64,000 nucleotides of DNA from positions 1 through 64,000 of the forward strand of contig NZ_JAMZNK010000009.1 in the NCBI RefSeq assembly GCF_027980145.1, read 5' to 3'. The stretch comes from Flavobacterium azizsancarii (GTDB taxonomy: Bacteria; Bacteroidota; Bacteroidia; Flavobacteriales; Flavobacteriaceae). Shown here piece after piece: positions 27,041 through 36,311 of this stretch. The notes beneath the pieces were generated by a model, which worked only from the letters and a program-made list of their open reading frames with translations, was not told where the DNA came from and did not search any database. The position numbers were made by a program, and so were the translations under genes. Position 1 is the stretch's first letter. Every line of letters starts with the position of its first letter.

Positions 27041-27140
27041 TGTCAGGTTTTGAAAATGTCATGTTGTCAGATTATTTTTTATGTACCGACAGGAAAACTG
27101 ACAATTTTCTTTGGTTTTTTATATTGGCACAGAGATTGAC
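27041..27140 (+). promoter_or_regulatory. Sigma-54-like promoter and TGTCA motif array before dnaK
   Basis: TTGGCAC at 27124-27130 and TTGAC at 27136-27140 resemble the -24/-12 elements of sigma-54 promoters (TGGCAC-N5-TTGC), with A in place of the usual C in the -12 GC. Upstream, TGTCAG or variants occur at 27041-27046, 27057-27062, 27065-27070 and, inverted, at 27087-27092 (CGACAG) and 27098-27103 (CTGACA). This is the arrangement expected of an activator's binding array. Transcription would start near 27152, leaving about 40 bases before the dnaK ATG. That sigma-54 controls dnaK is inference. Confidence 0.5.
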
Positions 27141-27192
27141 TTATGCCACCTGAGTTATAAAATTAAGTATATCAAAATTAAATATATAAAAA

Positions 27193-29079
27193 ATGGGTAA
27201 AATAATCGGAATTGACTTAGGTACGACGAACTCTTGTGTTTCTGTAATGGAAGGTAACGAAGCAGTTGTTATTCCTAACGCAGAAGGAAAAAGAACAACG
27301 CCATCTATCATCGCTTTTGTTGAAGGTGGAGAAATTAAAGTAGGTGATCCTGCAAAAAGACAAGCGGTAACGAATCCTACAAAAACGATTGCTTCTATTA
27401 AACGTTTTATGGGACACACTTTTGCTGAGACTACAAACGAAGCAAAAAGAGTTTCTTACAAAGTAGTTAAAGGTGACAACAATACTCCACGTGTGGATAT
27501 TGACGGTCGTTTATATACTGCTCAGGAATTGTCAGCAATGACTCTTCAAAAAATGAAAAAAACTGCTGAAGACTATTTAGGTCAAACTGTAACTGAAGCG
27601 GTTATTACTGTTCCTGCTTACTTTAATGATGCACAACGTCAAGCTACGAAAGAAGCTGGTGAAATTGCAGGTCTTAAAGTTATGCGTATCATCAATGAGC
27701 CTACAGCAGCAGCTTTAGCTTATGGATTAGATAAAAAAGGAACTGATCAAAAAATTGCTGTTTACGATTTAGGTGGAGGTACTTTTGATATCTCTGTTCT
27801 TGAATTAGGAGACGGAGTTTTTGAAGTATTGTCTACAAACGGTGATACTCACTTAGGTGGAGATGATTTTGACCACGAAATTATTGACTGGTTAGCTGAC
27901 GAATTTAAAGCTGAAGAAGGTATTGACTTACGTCTTGATCCAATGTCATTGCAACGTTTGAAAGAAGCTGCAGAGAAAGCAAAAATTGAATTGTCTTCTT
28001 CTTCAGAAACTGAAATCAACTTGCCATACGTTACAGCTACGGCTTCAGGACCAAAACACTTAGTAAAAAAATTATCAAGAGCTAAATTTGAGCAATTAAC
28101 TGATTCATTAGTTAAACGTTCTATGGAGCCTGTTGCTAAAGCATTAAAAGATGCAGGTTTATCTACATCTGATATTGACGAAGTTATTCTTGTTGGAGGT
28201 TCTACTCGTATGCCAAGAATTGCTGAGGAAGTTGAAAAATTCTTTGGTAAAAAAGCATCTAAAGGAGTTAATCCTGATGAGGTTGTTGCAATTGGAGCAG
28301 CTATTCAAGGTGGAGTTTTATCTGGAGATGTAAAAGATGTATTGTTACTTGACGTTACACCTTTATCTTTAGGTATCGAAACTATGGGTGGTGTATTGAC
28401 TAAATTAATTGAGTCTAATACTACTATTCCAACTAAAAAATCACAAGTTTTCTCTACTGCTGCTGATTCTCAACCATCTGTTGAAATTCACGTATTGCAA
28501 GGAGAAAGAGCGATGGCTGCTGATAACAAAACTATCGGTCGTTTCCACTTAGATGGTATTCCACCAGCGCCAAGAGGAGTTCCTCAAATCGAGGTTACTT
28601 TTGATATTGATGCAAATGGTATCATCAAAGTTTCTGCAACTGACAAAGGAACTGGAAAATCTCACGATATCCGTATCGAAGCTTCTTCTGGTTTAACAGC
28701 TGAAGAAATCGAAAAAATGAAAAAAGATGCTGAAGCTAACGCTGATGCTGACAAAATAGCTAAAGAAAGAGCTGAGAAATTAAACGAAGCTGACAGCATG
28801 ATCTTCCAAACTGAATCTCAATTGAAAGAGTTAGGAAGCAAATTAGCTGATGATCATAAAGTTGCTGTAGAGTACGCTTTAACTGAATTGAGAATGGCTC
28901 ACCAATCTCAAGACATTCCAGCTATTCAAACAGCTCTTGACAACATCAATGCAGCTTGGAAAACAGCTACAGAAGCTATGTATGCTCAAGGTGAACAAGG
29001 TCAAGGTCAACAAGCTGCTCCACAACAAGAGCAATCTGGAGACAATGTTGAAGACGTTGAATTCGAAGAAGTCAAATAA
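27193..29079 (+). CDS. dnaK: Chaperone protein DnaK (Hsp70)
   Basis: A 628-residue Hsp70. The ATPase domain begins [19 protein letters not shown] and contains [37 protein letters not shown] and [10 protein letters not shown]. The linker is [15 protein letters not shown], followed by the substrate-binding domain, and the protein ends in a Gln-rich tail and EDVEFEEVK. It refolds and protects proteins together with DnaJ and GrpE, which are not in this window. The last codons and the terminator of this gene are duplicated at 51254, marking it as the integration target of the island that follows. Confidence 0.98.
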   Translation: MGKIIGIDLGTTNSCVSVMEGNEAVVIPNAEGKRTTPSIIAFVEGGEIKVGDPAKRQAVTNPTKTIASIKRFMGHTFAETTNEAKRVSYKVVKGDNNTPRVDIDGRLYTAQELSAMTLQKMKKTAEDYLGQTVTEAVITVPAYFNDAQRQATKEAGEIAGLKVMRIINEPTAAALAYGLDKKGTDQKIAVYDLGGGTFDISVLELGDGVFEVLSTNGDTHLGGDDFDHEIIDWLADEFKAEEGIDLRLDPMSLQRLKEAAEKAKIELSSSSETEINLPYVTATASGPKHLVKKLSRAKFEQLTDSLVKRSMEPVAKALKDAGLSTSDIDEVILVGGSTRMPRIAEEVEKFFGKKASKGVNPDEVVAIGAAIQGGVLSGDVKDVLLLDVTPLSLGIETMGGVLTKLIESNTTIPTKKSQVFSTAADSQPSVEIHVLQGERAMAADNKTIGRFHLDGIPPAPRGVPQIEVTFDIDANGIIKVSATDKGTGKSHDIRIEASSGLTAEEIEKMKKDAEANADADKIAKERAEKLNEADSMIFQTESQLKELGSKLADDHKVAVEYALTELRMAHQSQDIPAIQTALDNINAAWKTATEAMYAQGEQGQGQQAAPQQEQSGDNVEDVEFEEVK

Positions 29080-29219
29080 GTACTGATTAACATCAGTTAA
29101 TAATAAGTGCTAAAGCGCTGTAAACATAATGTTTACAGCGCTTTTTCTTTTTATTACTTTTTTGTTTCTGGTATTTTTTAATCGTTTTTTATCATATATG
29201 TGTACCACATTTGTACCGG
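29071..29219. repeat. Left direct repeat (attL-like) of the island
   Basis: The segment starts at the final GTC of dnaK, covers the stop codon and terminator, and ends TTGTACCACATTTGTACCGG-like (the last G at 29219). It aligns without gaps to 51254-51402 with 11 mismatches by my count. The last 19 bases are identical in both copies and carry a TGTACC direct repeat, a plausible crossover zone for a tyrosine recombinase. Confidence 0.82.
29112..29147 (+). terminator. Terminator of dnaK
   Basis: AAAGCGCTGTAAACAT pairs with ATGTTTACAGCGCTTT and is followed by TTTTCTTTTT, 32 bases past the dnaK stop. The stem is copied in the right-hand island repeat with compensation-neutral loop change. Confidence 0.9.
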
Positions 29220-29283
29220 CACTTAAAAGGCGATAAAGTGGCACTTATTTTTGCTAATGATAACTTAATCAGGGATAAGGGAG

Positions 29284-29838
29284 ATGAAGAGATTAGATAA
29301 ACAATGTCTTATCTGCGGAGACGGATTTCTGCCCAAAAGCGTGACTTCTGTCTACTGCTCAGCTAAATGCAGTAAAAAGGCATACAAACAGAAGATGCTG
29401 CAGCTTAAAAAGGAAGCGGAGCTCAAAGCGCTGGCAGATAAAATACCCAAGGACAGGGTCTTTATTTCTGTTGCTGAAGCTGGCATTCTTTTTGGTGTTG
29501 CTAAAAGGACCCTTTACCGGCTTGTGAGCGAGGGAAAAATTCCTTCAGTTAATTTAGGAACCCGCCTTGTAAGGATAGACCGCAGAGTCATGAAAGAGAT
29601 GTTCGGCCCTGCGCGCAGCGTGTCTCAGGCTGAAAGCGCACCGAAGAAAAAATTATACAGCCTTGAAAAAGAAGACTGCTATTCCATCGGTGAAATAGCC
29701 CAGAGATTTCAGATATCAGAAGGTTCAGTCTACAATCATATCAGGAAATATTCAATCCCGACCAGACAGATTGGAAAACATGTATATGCCCCCAAAACGG
29801 AAATTGATAATTTGTATAACGGAAATGATTTTATATGA
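29284..29838 (+). CDS. Zinc-finger plus double-HTH protein, excisionase-like
   Basis: A 184-residue protein. The N-terminus has a CLICGD and CSAKCSKKAY pair (residues 8-32), a small zinc finger. Two helix-turn-helix domains of the excisionase/MerR type follow: VFISVAEAGILFGVAKRTLY (about 60-105) and DCYSIGEIAQRFQISEGSVY (about 130-175). Its TGA overlaps the recombinase ATG (ATGA), so they are translated together. It probably guides or regulates recombination at the island's end. The GC-richer codon use of this gene and the recombinase differs from the chromosome around them. Confidence 0.8.
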   Translation: MKRLDKQCLICGDGFLPKSVTSVYCSAKCSKKAYKQKMLQLKKEAELKALADKIPKDRVFISVAEAGILFGVAKRTLYRLVSEGKIPSVNLGTRLVRIDRRVMKEMFGPARSVSQAESAPKKKLYSLEKEDCYSIGEIAQRFQISEGSVYNHIRKYSIPTRQIGKHVYAPKTEIDNLYNGNDFI

Positions 29839-31085
29839 ATCAATTAGCAAAAACCAAGGTGACTGTGCGTCTTCGAAAAGCAGAAAACCAAAAAGAATGG
29901 TATGTTTACATAGAAAGCTATCCTGTTGAGGTTTCCGGAAAGAAAACGCCCCAAAGAATCCGTGAATATTTAAACAGATCCATAACAACAGTGGAGTGGG
30001 ACAAGAAAAGAACTGCCCGCACAGATGCAGAGGGCATAAAATCCTACAAACCCAGACGCAGCGATAACGGAATTATAATGTGCAGAAGCGAGAGCGACCG
30101 TGAAATAATGATCTATGCTGACGCAGTGCGTAAAATCCGGCAGAAAGAATACGATAATATAGATCTGTACAGTGATGCTGATAACCTATTGGCTGAACAG
30201 AAAGAGAAAGGAAAAGAGGATTTTATTAAATATCTAGCTGCTGTGGCGGCTAAAAGACACGCCCGAGGTTCAAAATCCATTCAGATCAATTGGGAGCGGA
30301 CCAAAGAATTTTTAAAAAGCTATTCCAAAGGCAGCCTGATGTTTTCCGAGGTTGACAGCAGAATGGCGGAAGATTTTAAACTGTTTCTGCTGGGTGCCCC
30401 GCTCGGAGGAGGCAAAAAAGGACTACTTTCCCGCAACACTGCGGCAAGGTATTTCTCCATTTTTAAAGCAGCTTTAAAACAGGCCTTTATCGACGGATAT
30501 CTAACAGTTGATTTATCTTCAAAAATAAGAGGCATTCCGGATCAGGAGTCAAGACGTGAGTATCTGACCATTAAAGAATTGAATGTACTGGCATCGGCGA
30601 CTTGTGAAAAAGACGTCCTTAAAAGAGCCGCACTTTTCTCAGCCCTTACAGGTCTGAGGCACTCCGACATTCAGAAACTCCTATGGAAAGAGATAAGTCT
30701 GGAAGATGGTATGGCTAAACTGCATTTTACGCAGAAAAAGACAAAGGGTGTGGAATATATGCCTATTTCCCAGCAGGCCTTCCAACTATGCGGTGAACCA
30801 CGGCTTCCCGGACAGCTTGTTTTTGAGGATCTGCCAGACCCGTCGTGGATTTCACGCCCTCTGAAAAAATGGGTTCAATCGGCAGGCATTAAAAAAAATA
30901 TTACCTTCCACTGCTTTCGCCATACATTTGCAACATTGCAGCTATCGAGCGGAACAGACATTTATACGGTCAGTAAAATGCTGGGGCACACCACATGGAA
31001 AAAAGCAAAGGAAGATCATCTTTGCCCAGTTGGTCAAATTTGGCATCATTGGGCTCTAAAAGATTACTATCCAAAATATAACTAG
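29835..31085 (+). CDS. Tyrosine recombinase (integrase) with an abnormal C-terminus
   Basis: A 416-residue site-specific recombinase with an N-terminal arm-binding region, a SAM-like core-binding domain (about 120-215) and the catalytic domain. Visible catalytic blocks are ALTGLRHSDIQKLLW (Arg I) and HCFRHTFATLQLSSG (HxxR), then MLGHTT (His III). After that the expected TQxYAK-type segment with the nucleophile Tyr is missing: the frame runs instead through WKKAKEDHLCPVGQ to a tail ending YYPKYN. Such a tail puts the nearest Tyr about 25 residues too far, so the enzyme is probably inactive. A deletion or recombination after the His block is the simplest cause. Confidence 0.8.
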   Translation: MNQLAKTKVTVRLRKAENQKEWYVYIESYPVEVSGKKTPQRIREYLNRSITTVEWDKKRTARTDAEGIKSYKPRRSDNGIIMCRSESDREIMIYADAVRKIRQKEYDNIDLYSDADNLLAEQKEKGKEDFIKYLAAVAAKRHARGSKSIQINWERTKEFLKSYSKGSLMFSEVDSRMAEDFKLFLLGAPLGGGKKGLLSRNTAARYFSIFKAALKQAFIDGYLTVDLSSKIRGIPDQESRREYLTIKELNVLASATCEKDVLKRAALFSALTGLRHSDIQKLLWKEISLEDGMAKLHFTQKKTKGVEYMPISQQAFQLCGEPRLPGQLVFEDLPDPSWISRPLKKWVQSAGIKKNITFHCFRHTFATLQLSSGTDIYTVSKMLGHTTWKKAKEDHLCPVGQIWHHWALKDYYPKYN

Positions 31086-31110
31086 TTTTTTAACAGGGAT
31101 CAATATGGGG

Positions 31111-31797
31111 TTAGTGAAAAATTCGCTCGTCTCCCAACATGTCTTTTATATTTTTAATATGTTTTTCAGAGATTTTATGATTGCTACCATTCTCGACAGC
31201 TGCGGCTAAAATACTAACAACATCACGCTTACTTTTGTATTTTGCTTGGTCGTTTTCTTTAATAATTTTTTTTACAACAGCAATTACTCGTGGTGATTTA
31301 GTTAGATATGTATTAGTTGGAATAAAACTGACATCTCTAAATTCGCAGTCTCCAAAAAACACTACCACAGAAAAAAAGGGAATATTTTGAAAATCAGTTT
31401 TCTGTGCTTTAAGTTCCTCAACATGTTTTTTATTCTGAAGAATTGGATTATAAAAATAATATTTCTCTTTCCCATAAGCTAAAACCTGTGTCCATTTACT
31501 GTGATTTCCATTGCCAAAAATCCATCCGCTATATTTTTTTACTTCAAATACTATAATGCCAACCTTAGTAGCAAGAACTAAATCAATTTGAGAATAATTT
31601 CCAAATTTGTTTTTAATATATAAATCGTGAAAAATAGTTTGGGCAGGAAATTTTGCTTTTAGAAGTTTCAAAATTAACTGCCGTTCCGTTTTTGTGCCAC
31701 GATGACTTTTTGTAACAGTCTCTAATAATTTTTTGTCTCTTATGTACAATAAGATAAAGATCAAAATAGCTAATAAAATTACGCCAACGATTACCAT
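31111..31797 (-). CDS. NERD-domain membrane-anchored protein
   Basis: A 228-residue protein with one N-terminal transmembrane helix (about residues 2-19) and a NERD (nuclease-related) domain. The conserved start RGTKTERQLILKLL, the IDLVLATKVGIIVFEVKKYSG core with Asp and the Glu-x-Lys of a restriction-endonuclease-like fold, and a later PILQNKKHVEELK are visible. NERD domains resemble archaeal Holliday-junction and restriction nucleases, and activity is usually unproven. It is the only minus-strand gene in the island, facing the recombinase. It may serve defence or DNA processing. Confidence 0.8.
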   Translation of the reverse strand: MVIVGVILLAILIFILLYIRDKKLLETVTKSHRGTKTERQLILKLLKAKFPAQTIFHDLYIKNKFGNYSQIDLVLATKVGIIVFEVKKYSGWIFGNGNHSKWTQVLAYGKEKYYFYNPILQNKKHVEELKAQKTDFQNIPFFSVVVFFGDCEFRDVSFIPTNTYLTKSPRVIAVVKKIIKENDQAKYKSKRDVVSILAAAVENGSNHKISEKHIKNIKDMLGDERIFH

Positions 31798-32445
31798 AAA
31801 ATATCATTTTGAATATCTTCTTAAACATCTGTTTTCAGAATAGCAGTAATAAAGCAATTTCCTTCCCATAAAATGAAGAATAACAACTTTTTTTCTTCTT
31901 AATTTGATTTCCAGGTTAATTAAACGAATATAAGAAATATATGTACTAGAATAAATAAACTTTTACCAAAAGTTAAACAGCTCTTTTGAATACAAGTATC
32001 AATAGTGTTAGTGCAATGACTATTGTAAAGTCGAAGTACAAGTTACCTTCACAATTGCTTGGATTAAAGGGATTTCAGCAAGAAAAAATAATTATTGTGT
32101 AAAATAAATTTATGTTTTTTTCCTTGTTGATTGCTAGTACCTCGATCACTATTATTTTAATCCTCTAATAATAATGGATAGAAGCAGATACATTTTAGAA
32201 AAGAACTTTAATTGATTGGCAATAATGAAAGTGACATAAAACAAAAATTATACCGAATTATGAATTAAGATATTGATTTACAGTGTTGAATCACGTATAA
32301 CTACCTGTGCGGTCCTGCTTTTTTTTGTGTAAAATTGTACTAGTTTTCACATTATAAACTTTAAGCAATTTAAATTCATAACAGGTTATTGTTTTAAAGA
32401 TTTAATTTTTTTAATACATGCGGTAATTTTAAATAACATACAAAA
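31798..32445. other. Non-coding stretch inside the island
   Basis: About 650 bases of AT-rich sequence with many stops in every frame. I see no tRNA, repeat or recognisable promoter. It separates the recombination and NERD genes from the cargo genes on the right, so the promoter of the phospholipase D-like gene should lie near its right end. Confidence 0.5.
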
Positions 32446-34113
32446 ATGAGAACATCAAACATCAATGCCGGCCTGAAAGTCAATGCAATTGCAGGAACTT
32501 ATGTTGTAACTCTTGGTTTTAATTTACCTAAAGCAAAATGTGAAGGCCTGTTAGGTTTTTCGATTTTACGTACCGACGACACCGGACGGGCAAAATTTCT
32601 AGAGGGAATGAAGTGCTTTAAGGAAACTGATCCCGGTTTCCCTGCCGGCTCATTATATCCTTCTAATGAACATCCTATACAAATATTTCAGTGGGCAGAT
32701 TATAGTGCTGAGCCATGTAAAACTTATACATATAAAGTTACCGCATTAAAAGGGAGCCCGGTTGACCTGCAGCCTTTTGCTGAATGCTCTGTTGAAGTTA
32801 CTACCGAAGACCCTAAAGTGGAAAACCAGATTGTGTATTTTAACAGAGGTACGGCCGCTTCGCAGGAATATATGCGAAGATTTGGAGACCTTGTACCTGA
32901 TAAGGTTCCAAATAATCGAGCTTTTGACTGGCTGTCAAGGGGAGTTTACGAGGCGCTCACTGAATTTATCACTGCCTGCGATCCAGGTAAACATAAATTA
33001 AGAATTGCGGCCTATGAACTAAATTATGAGCCATTATTAAAAGTGATTGAAGATACTTATAATAATGGAAATGGTGTCGACATAAAAATCGTTTATGATG
33101 CAAAACAAGTGTATCCCGGCGATGTAAATAAAAGTTTAATTGCTTCTCATCATTTAGATCAGGTCAGCACGCCTAGAACGACATATCCTTCTGGTATTTC
33201 CCATAACAAATTTATTGTAAAACTTGAGAATGACATACCAGTAGAGGTATGGACAGGTGGAACTAATTTTTCTGACGGAGGAATTTTTGGTCATTCGAAT
33301 GTGGCGCACGTTGTAAAAGATGGCGCTGTTGCAGACTTGTTTTTTAAATATTGGACTGCTCTTGAAAATGATTACGGGCTTGTGGACCTGATATCATCAG
33401 TAGAAGGAATGACTTCAGTACCTCCCTCAGATCTTCCGTCAGGTATATCCGTGGTTTTCAGTCCCAGAAAAAACCTTGACATTTTAAAATATTACGGAAA
33501 TTTGGCATCAAGGGCCAAGGATGCTCTTTTTATGACTTTTGCATTTGGCATGAACGATATATTTAAAGATGTATATAGGAACTCCTCAGCCGGCTTTCGT
33601 TTAGCACTTATGGAAAAAAAGACGCGTCCATATAGGAAAACCGAGGAAGAAAAAAAAATAATTGATGAGAGTCAAATACAGGAACTTAGGAATATGCCTG
33701 AAAATGTTTTTGCAGTTGGGAATTTTATCAGGACAAATAAATTTGATGGGTGGATGAAAGAACGGCTCACGGGATTAAACAGTAATGTTAATTATATCCA
33801 CAATAAATTTATGCTCATTGACCCATTAAGTGACGATCCTATTGTTATTGGAGGTTCTGCAAATTTCAGTGATAACTCTACGCTTAAAAATGACGAAAAT
33901 ATGCTCTTGGTAAGAGGAAATACAAGAATAGCTGATATTTATTTTGGAGAATTCATGCGTTTGTTCTCGCATTTTTCCTTCAGGGAGTCTTTAGAGTGGC
34001 GAAATATTGATGAAGCACCCAAACCATTGCGCACGGATGACTGGTGGCAATCCAGTTTTGGAAATACTCCAAATTCAGCAAAAAGAAAATATGTAGCTCA
34101 GGTTACCTCGTAA
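32446..34113 (+). CDS. Phospholipase D-like protein
   Basis: A 555-residue protein without a signal peptide. After an N-terminal domain of about 130 residues (beta-sandwich-like), two HxK(x4)D-type segments are seen: SHNKFIVKL with GGTNFSDGG downstream (about residues 250-285), and NYIHNKFMLID with GGSANFSDNS downstream (about 448-485). This is the PLD superfamily two-motif layout. It could hydrolyse or transfer phosphodiester bonds in lipid or nucleic acid, or in a defence or toxin role. In the first motif the acidic position is not obvious, so that half may be degenerate. Part of the island cargo. Confidence 0.82.
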   Translation: MRTSNINAGLKVNAIAGTYVVTLGFNLPKAKCEGLLGFSILRTDDTGRAKFLEGMKCFKETDPGFPAGSLYPSNEHPIQIFQWADYSAEPCKTYTYKVTALKGSPVDLQPFAECSVEVTTEDPKVENQIVYFNRGTAASQEYMRRFGDLVPDKVPNNRAFDWLSRGVYEALTEFITACDPGKHKLRIAAYELNYEPLLKVIEDTYNNGNGVDIKIVYDAKQVYPGDVNKSLIASHHLDQVSTPRTTYPSGISHNKFIVKLENDIPVEVWTGGTNFSDGGIFGHSNVAHVVKDGAVADLFFKYWTALENDYGLVDLISSVEGMTSVPPSDLPSGISVVFSPRKNLDILKYYGNLASRAKDALFMTFAFGMNDIFKDVYRNSSAGFRLALMEKKTRPYRKTEEEKKIIDESQIQELRNMPENVFAVGNFIRTNKFDGWMKERLTGLNSNVNYIHNKFMLIDPLSDDPIVIGGSANFSDNSTLKNDENMLLVRGNTRIADIYFGEFMRLFSHFSFRESLEWRNIDEAPKPLRTDDWWQSSFGNTPNSAKRKYVAQVTS

Positions 34114-34832
34114 GTCTTACGTTTAACATTTAGAGTGTTTGTTCCGCTCTGCACCATTTTTGTTTTAATGTATTTATCTTGTTTTGTAATAAAACAGAAT
34201 CATTAATTTCATGTAAGGAGAAAAGTACTATTTTTTAGCCCCGCCCGAACAAATGTCGAACTTTTTTTAGAAGATTTAGAAAAGTTATTGAGCATTCCTA
34301 TCAGAAGAAATGCTTCATAGCGCCTCATTTTCGTAGCTTTTATATGAGCAATTTATTATTAGTGTTTGAAATGCTAATTGTTATTAAAAAATACTTAGTT
34401 GAGATGATGTCGTTACAATCGAGTGCCTTATTCCCATTTTAGAGCGTGTTGATAGCTTGGAACTAGGATTTGATTCGTTAAATTTAGTGCTTCATAAGGA
34501 AAATATTTTAAGCTTTTTCATCTTACATAGAAAAAGGGAATAGAAACTAATTCCTGGGATGTCGCTTAGATAAATACATTAAGTATTTAACATTTTTTTT
34601 TTTAAAAACATTTTTAAAATGCACTGCATACAAGATAATAAATTTTAGATAACAATAACTGTGAAATGTTCTTTAGTTTAAAAATTTAAAAAACCCATTA
34701 AATACTTTACTGTAGTCCTTACCGGAGTTTTAAATATAGGTAAAGTTTTAACGTAAGATTTTAATTAGTTTTATCGATTTATTAGAGATAAAAATCAGAA
34801 ATTAATACATATATTCGCAAAAATTTTTATTA
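34114..34832. other. Non-coding stretch inside the island
   Basis: A 719-base AT-rich stretch with no convincing open frame, hairpin or repeat. Its right end must contain the promoter of the two beta-barrel genes. It may hold the remains of an older insertion, since short coding-like phrases occur, but none could be identified. Confidence 0.5.
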
Positions 34833-35534
34833 ATGAAAGTACTATTACACCTATTAATATTTTGTTCTTTTTTTAACACTAATCTTTGCGCGCAAAATGA
34901 GACTAATATTACCTACGGATTAAAACTCGGAGGAATTTATTCTAAAATCAGTAATCTACCCGAAAGTATTAAAGGCAGAGATAACACTTTTGATAATAGT
35001 GTTATGGAAAGCAAAGGTGGCTACGGAATCGAAGGAGGTTTCTTTTTAAACTGTAAACTTTACGATACACGTGTTGCCATTCAGCCGGAACTTTTATTCA
35101 GACAGTCTTCTCAAACTGTCAATTATCACGATACTACAGGCAAGGAATTTGAATTACGATTAAATTATTCCTATTTGCAGATTGGAGCTTTATATAAAGT
35201 ATATCCCTACGAAGGTTTAAATCTAGGATTTGGTGCTTTCTACGGCATCAGTTTATCTCCTAACAATATTACTTATAAATCTAACGAAGCTGGCGGAATG
35301 TACGATGTTGCCACCAGACAGTTCTATCAGGATGGTCTTGACGGCGCAGACGATTTTTCATTGTGCTTTGCATTGGGTTATGAATTGCACCAAAGTATTC
35401 ACTTCGATTTACGGTATTATCTAGGAGTAAAAGATATGGTGAAAAGTAATGCATCTTCTTTTCAGTTTATCGAAAATCAAAACAAAAGCGGAGTATTTAG
35501 TTTTTCTTTAGGCTACAGTTTTCATCAATGGTAA
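34833..35534 (+). CDS. Outer-membrane beta-barrel protein (PorT/OMP_b-brl-like), copy 1
   Basis: A 233-residue protein with a signal peptide (FFNTNLCAQ) and alternating hydrophobic strands typical of an 8- to 10-stranded barrel: ITYGLKLGGIYSKISNLP, LQIGALYKVYPYEGLNLGFGAFYGI and the C-terminal VFSFSLGYSFHQW strand ending in an aromatic. It resembles the OMP_b-brl_2/PorT class. The gene is followed by a homologous copy (YGLFGGGIYSKMSNLPDVI), so it is a tandem duplication. It opens the run leading to the T9SS-sorted protein and the RHS toxin. Confidence 0.78.
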   Translation: MKVLLHLLIFCSFFNTNLCAQNETNITYGLKLGGIYSKISNLPESIKGRDNTFDNSVMESKGGYGIEGGFFLNCKLYDTRVAIQPELLFRQSSQTVNYHDTTGKEFELRLNYSYLQIGALYKVYPYEGLNLGFGAFYGISLSPNNITYKSNEAGGMYDVATRQFYQDGLDGADDFSLCFALGYELHQSIHFDLRYYLGVKDMVKSNASSFQFIENQNKSGVFSFSLGYSFHQW

Positions 35535-35548
35535 TTTCAATAAAAAAC

Positions 35549-36280
35549 ATGAAAAAAATTATTTTGCTACTACTAGTAGTGAGCACAAAATCTCTATTTG
35601 CACAAGGTGACAGAGAAATTACGTATGGTCTTTTTGGTGGCGGTATTTATTCAAAAATGTCAAATCTTCCAGATGTGATAGTACCAAAAGGAATTTATGA
35701 AGGATATACTTTAAAAGAAGAAGGCAAATTTGGAGGTACGGCAGGTCTGGTAATCAATTGGAAGTATCCTTATGCCAAAGTAAGTATTCAGACTGAAATA
35801 TCCTATTCAGGTCAAAGTACCGATTTAAATTATGAAGATATTAAAGGCTTAAAATATAAAATGACTTTTGGTTACAGCTATATCAACGTTGGTGCACAGT
35901 TTAAATATTATCCGGTTGAAGGGTTTTATATAGGTGCAGGACCTTATGTTGGATTTAATATTGCCAGTGACAATATTAAATACACCTCGAATGCCCAAGA
36001 AATATTTGGTGATTCGGGCACTTATTTTGAACCGGATGCCAATGTGCAAAAAGTACTAAAAGAATCACTTACCGGTAAAAATTATTTCTATGGAATGTTG
36101 TCTGCCGGATATGAATTCAGTTCTAAATTATCTATTGGAGCCCGATATACTTTAGGACTTACTGATGCTTTGACAACTGAAGAAAACGGGCATCGTTACA
36201 GTGAAAACAAAAACAAAATCAATAGTATTTCACTCATTATTGGGTACTCTTTTGACTTTGATGATCTGGCCAATTTCTAA
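35549..36280 (+). CDS. Outer-membrane beta-barrel protein, copy 2
   Basis: A 243-residue paralogue of the preceding protein with the same order of strands (ITYGLFGGGIYSKMSNLP, YSYINVGAQFKYYPVEGFYIG, ISLIIGYSFDFDD) and a signal peptide (TKSLFAQ). The ATG at 35549 is preferred to the one at 35528 because it gives a proper signal sequence. It starts 15 bp past its neighbour, so both are in one operon. A role in binding or exporting the large surface proteins encoded downstream is inference from position only. Confidence 0.76.
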   Translation: MKKIILLLLVVSTKSLFAQGDREITYGLFGGGIYSKMSNLPDVIVPKGIYEGYTLKEEGKFGGTAGLVINWKYPYAKVSIQTEISYSGQSTDLNYEDIKGLKYKMTFGYSYINVGAQFKYYPVEGFYIGAGPYVGFNIASDNIKYTSNAQEIFGDSGTYFEPDANVQKVLKESLTGKNYFYGMLSAGYEFSSKLSIGARYTLGLTDALTTEENGHRYSENKNKINSISLIIGYSFDFDDLANF

Positions 36281-36311
36281 GGGTAGATTTCATTTTAAAA
36301 CATACAGAATT

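Noticed and set aside
29071..29219. A tRNA gene as the island's attachment site
   Set aside because: No tRNA-like cloverleaf is visible at either border; the repeats contain the dnaK end instead.
30995..31081. A 28-residue frame (MEKSKG...) through the recombinase tail
   Set aside because: It is in another frame, lacks any known similarity, and follows from the odd joined sequence; not supported as a gene.
36201..36311. Extended start of the T9SS-sorted protein
   Set aside because: It overlaps the preceding barrel gene, and the signal peptide begins only at 36312.
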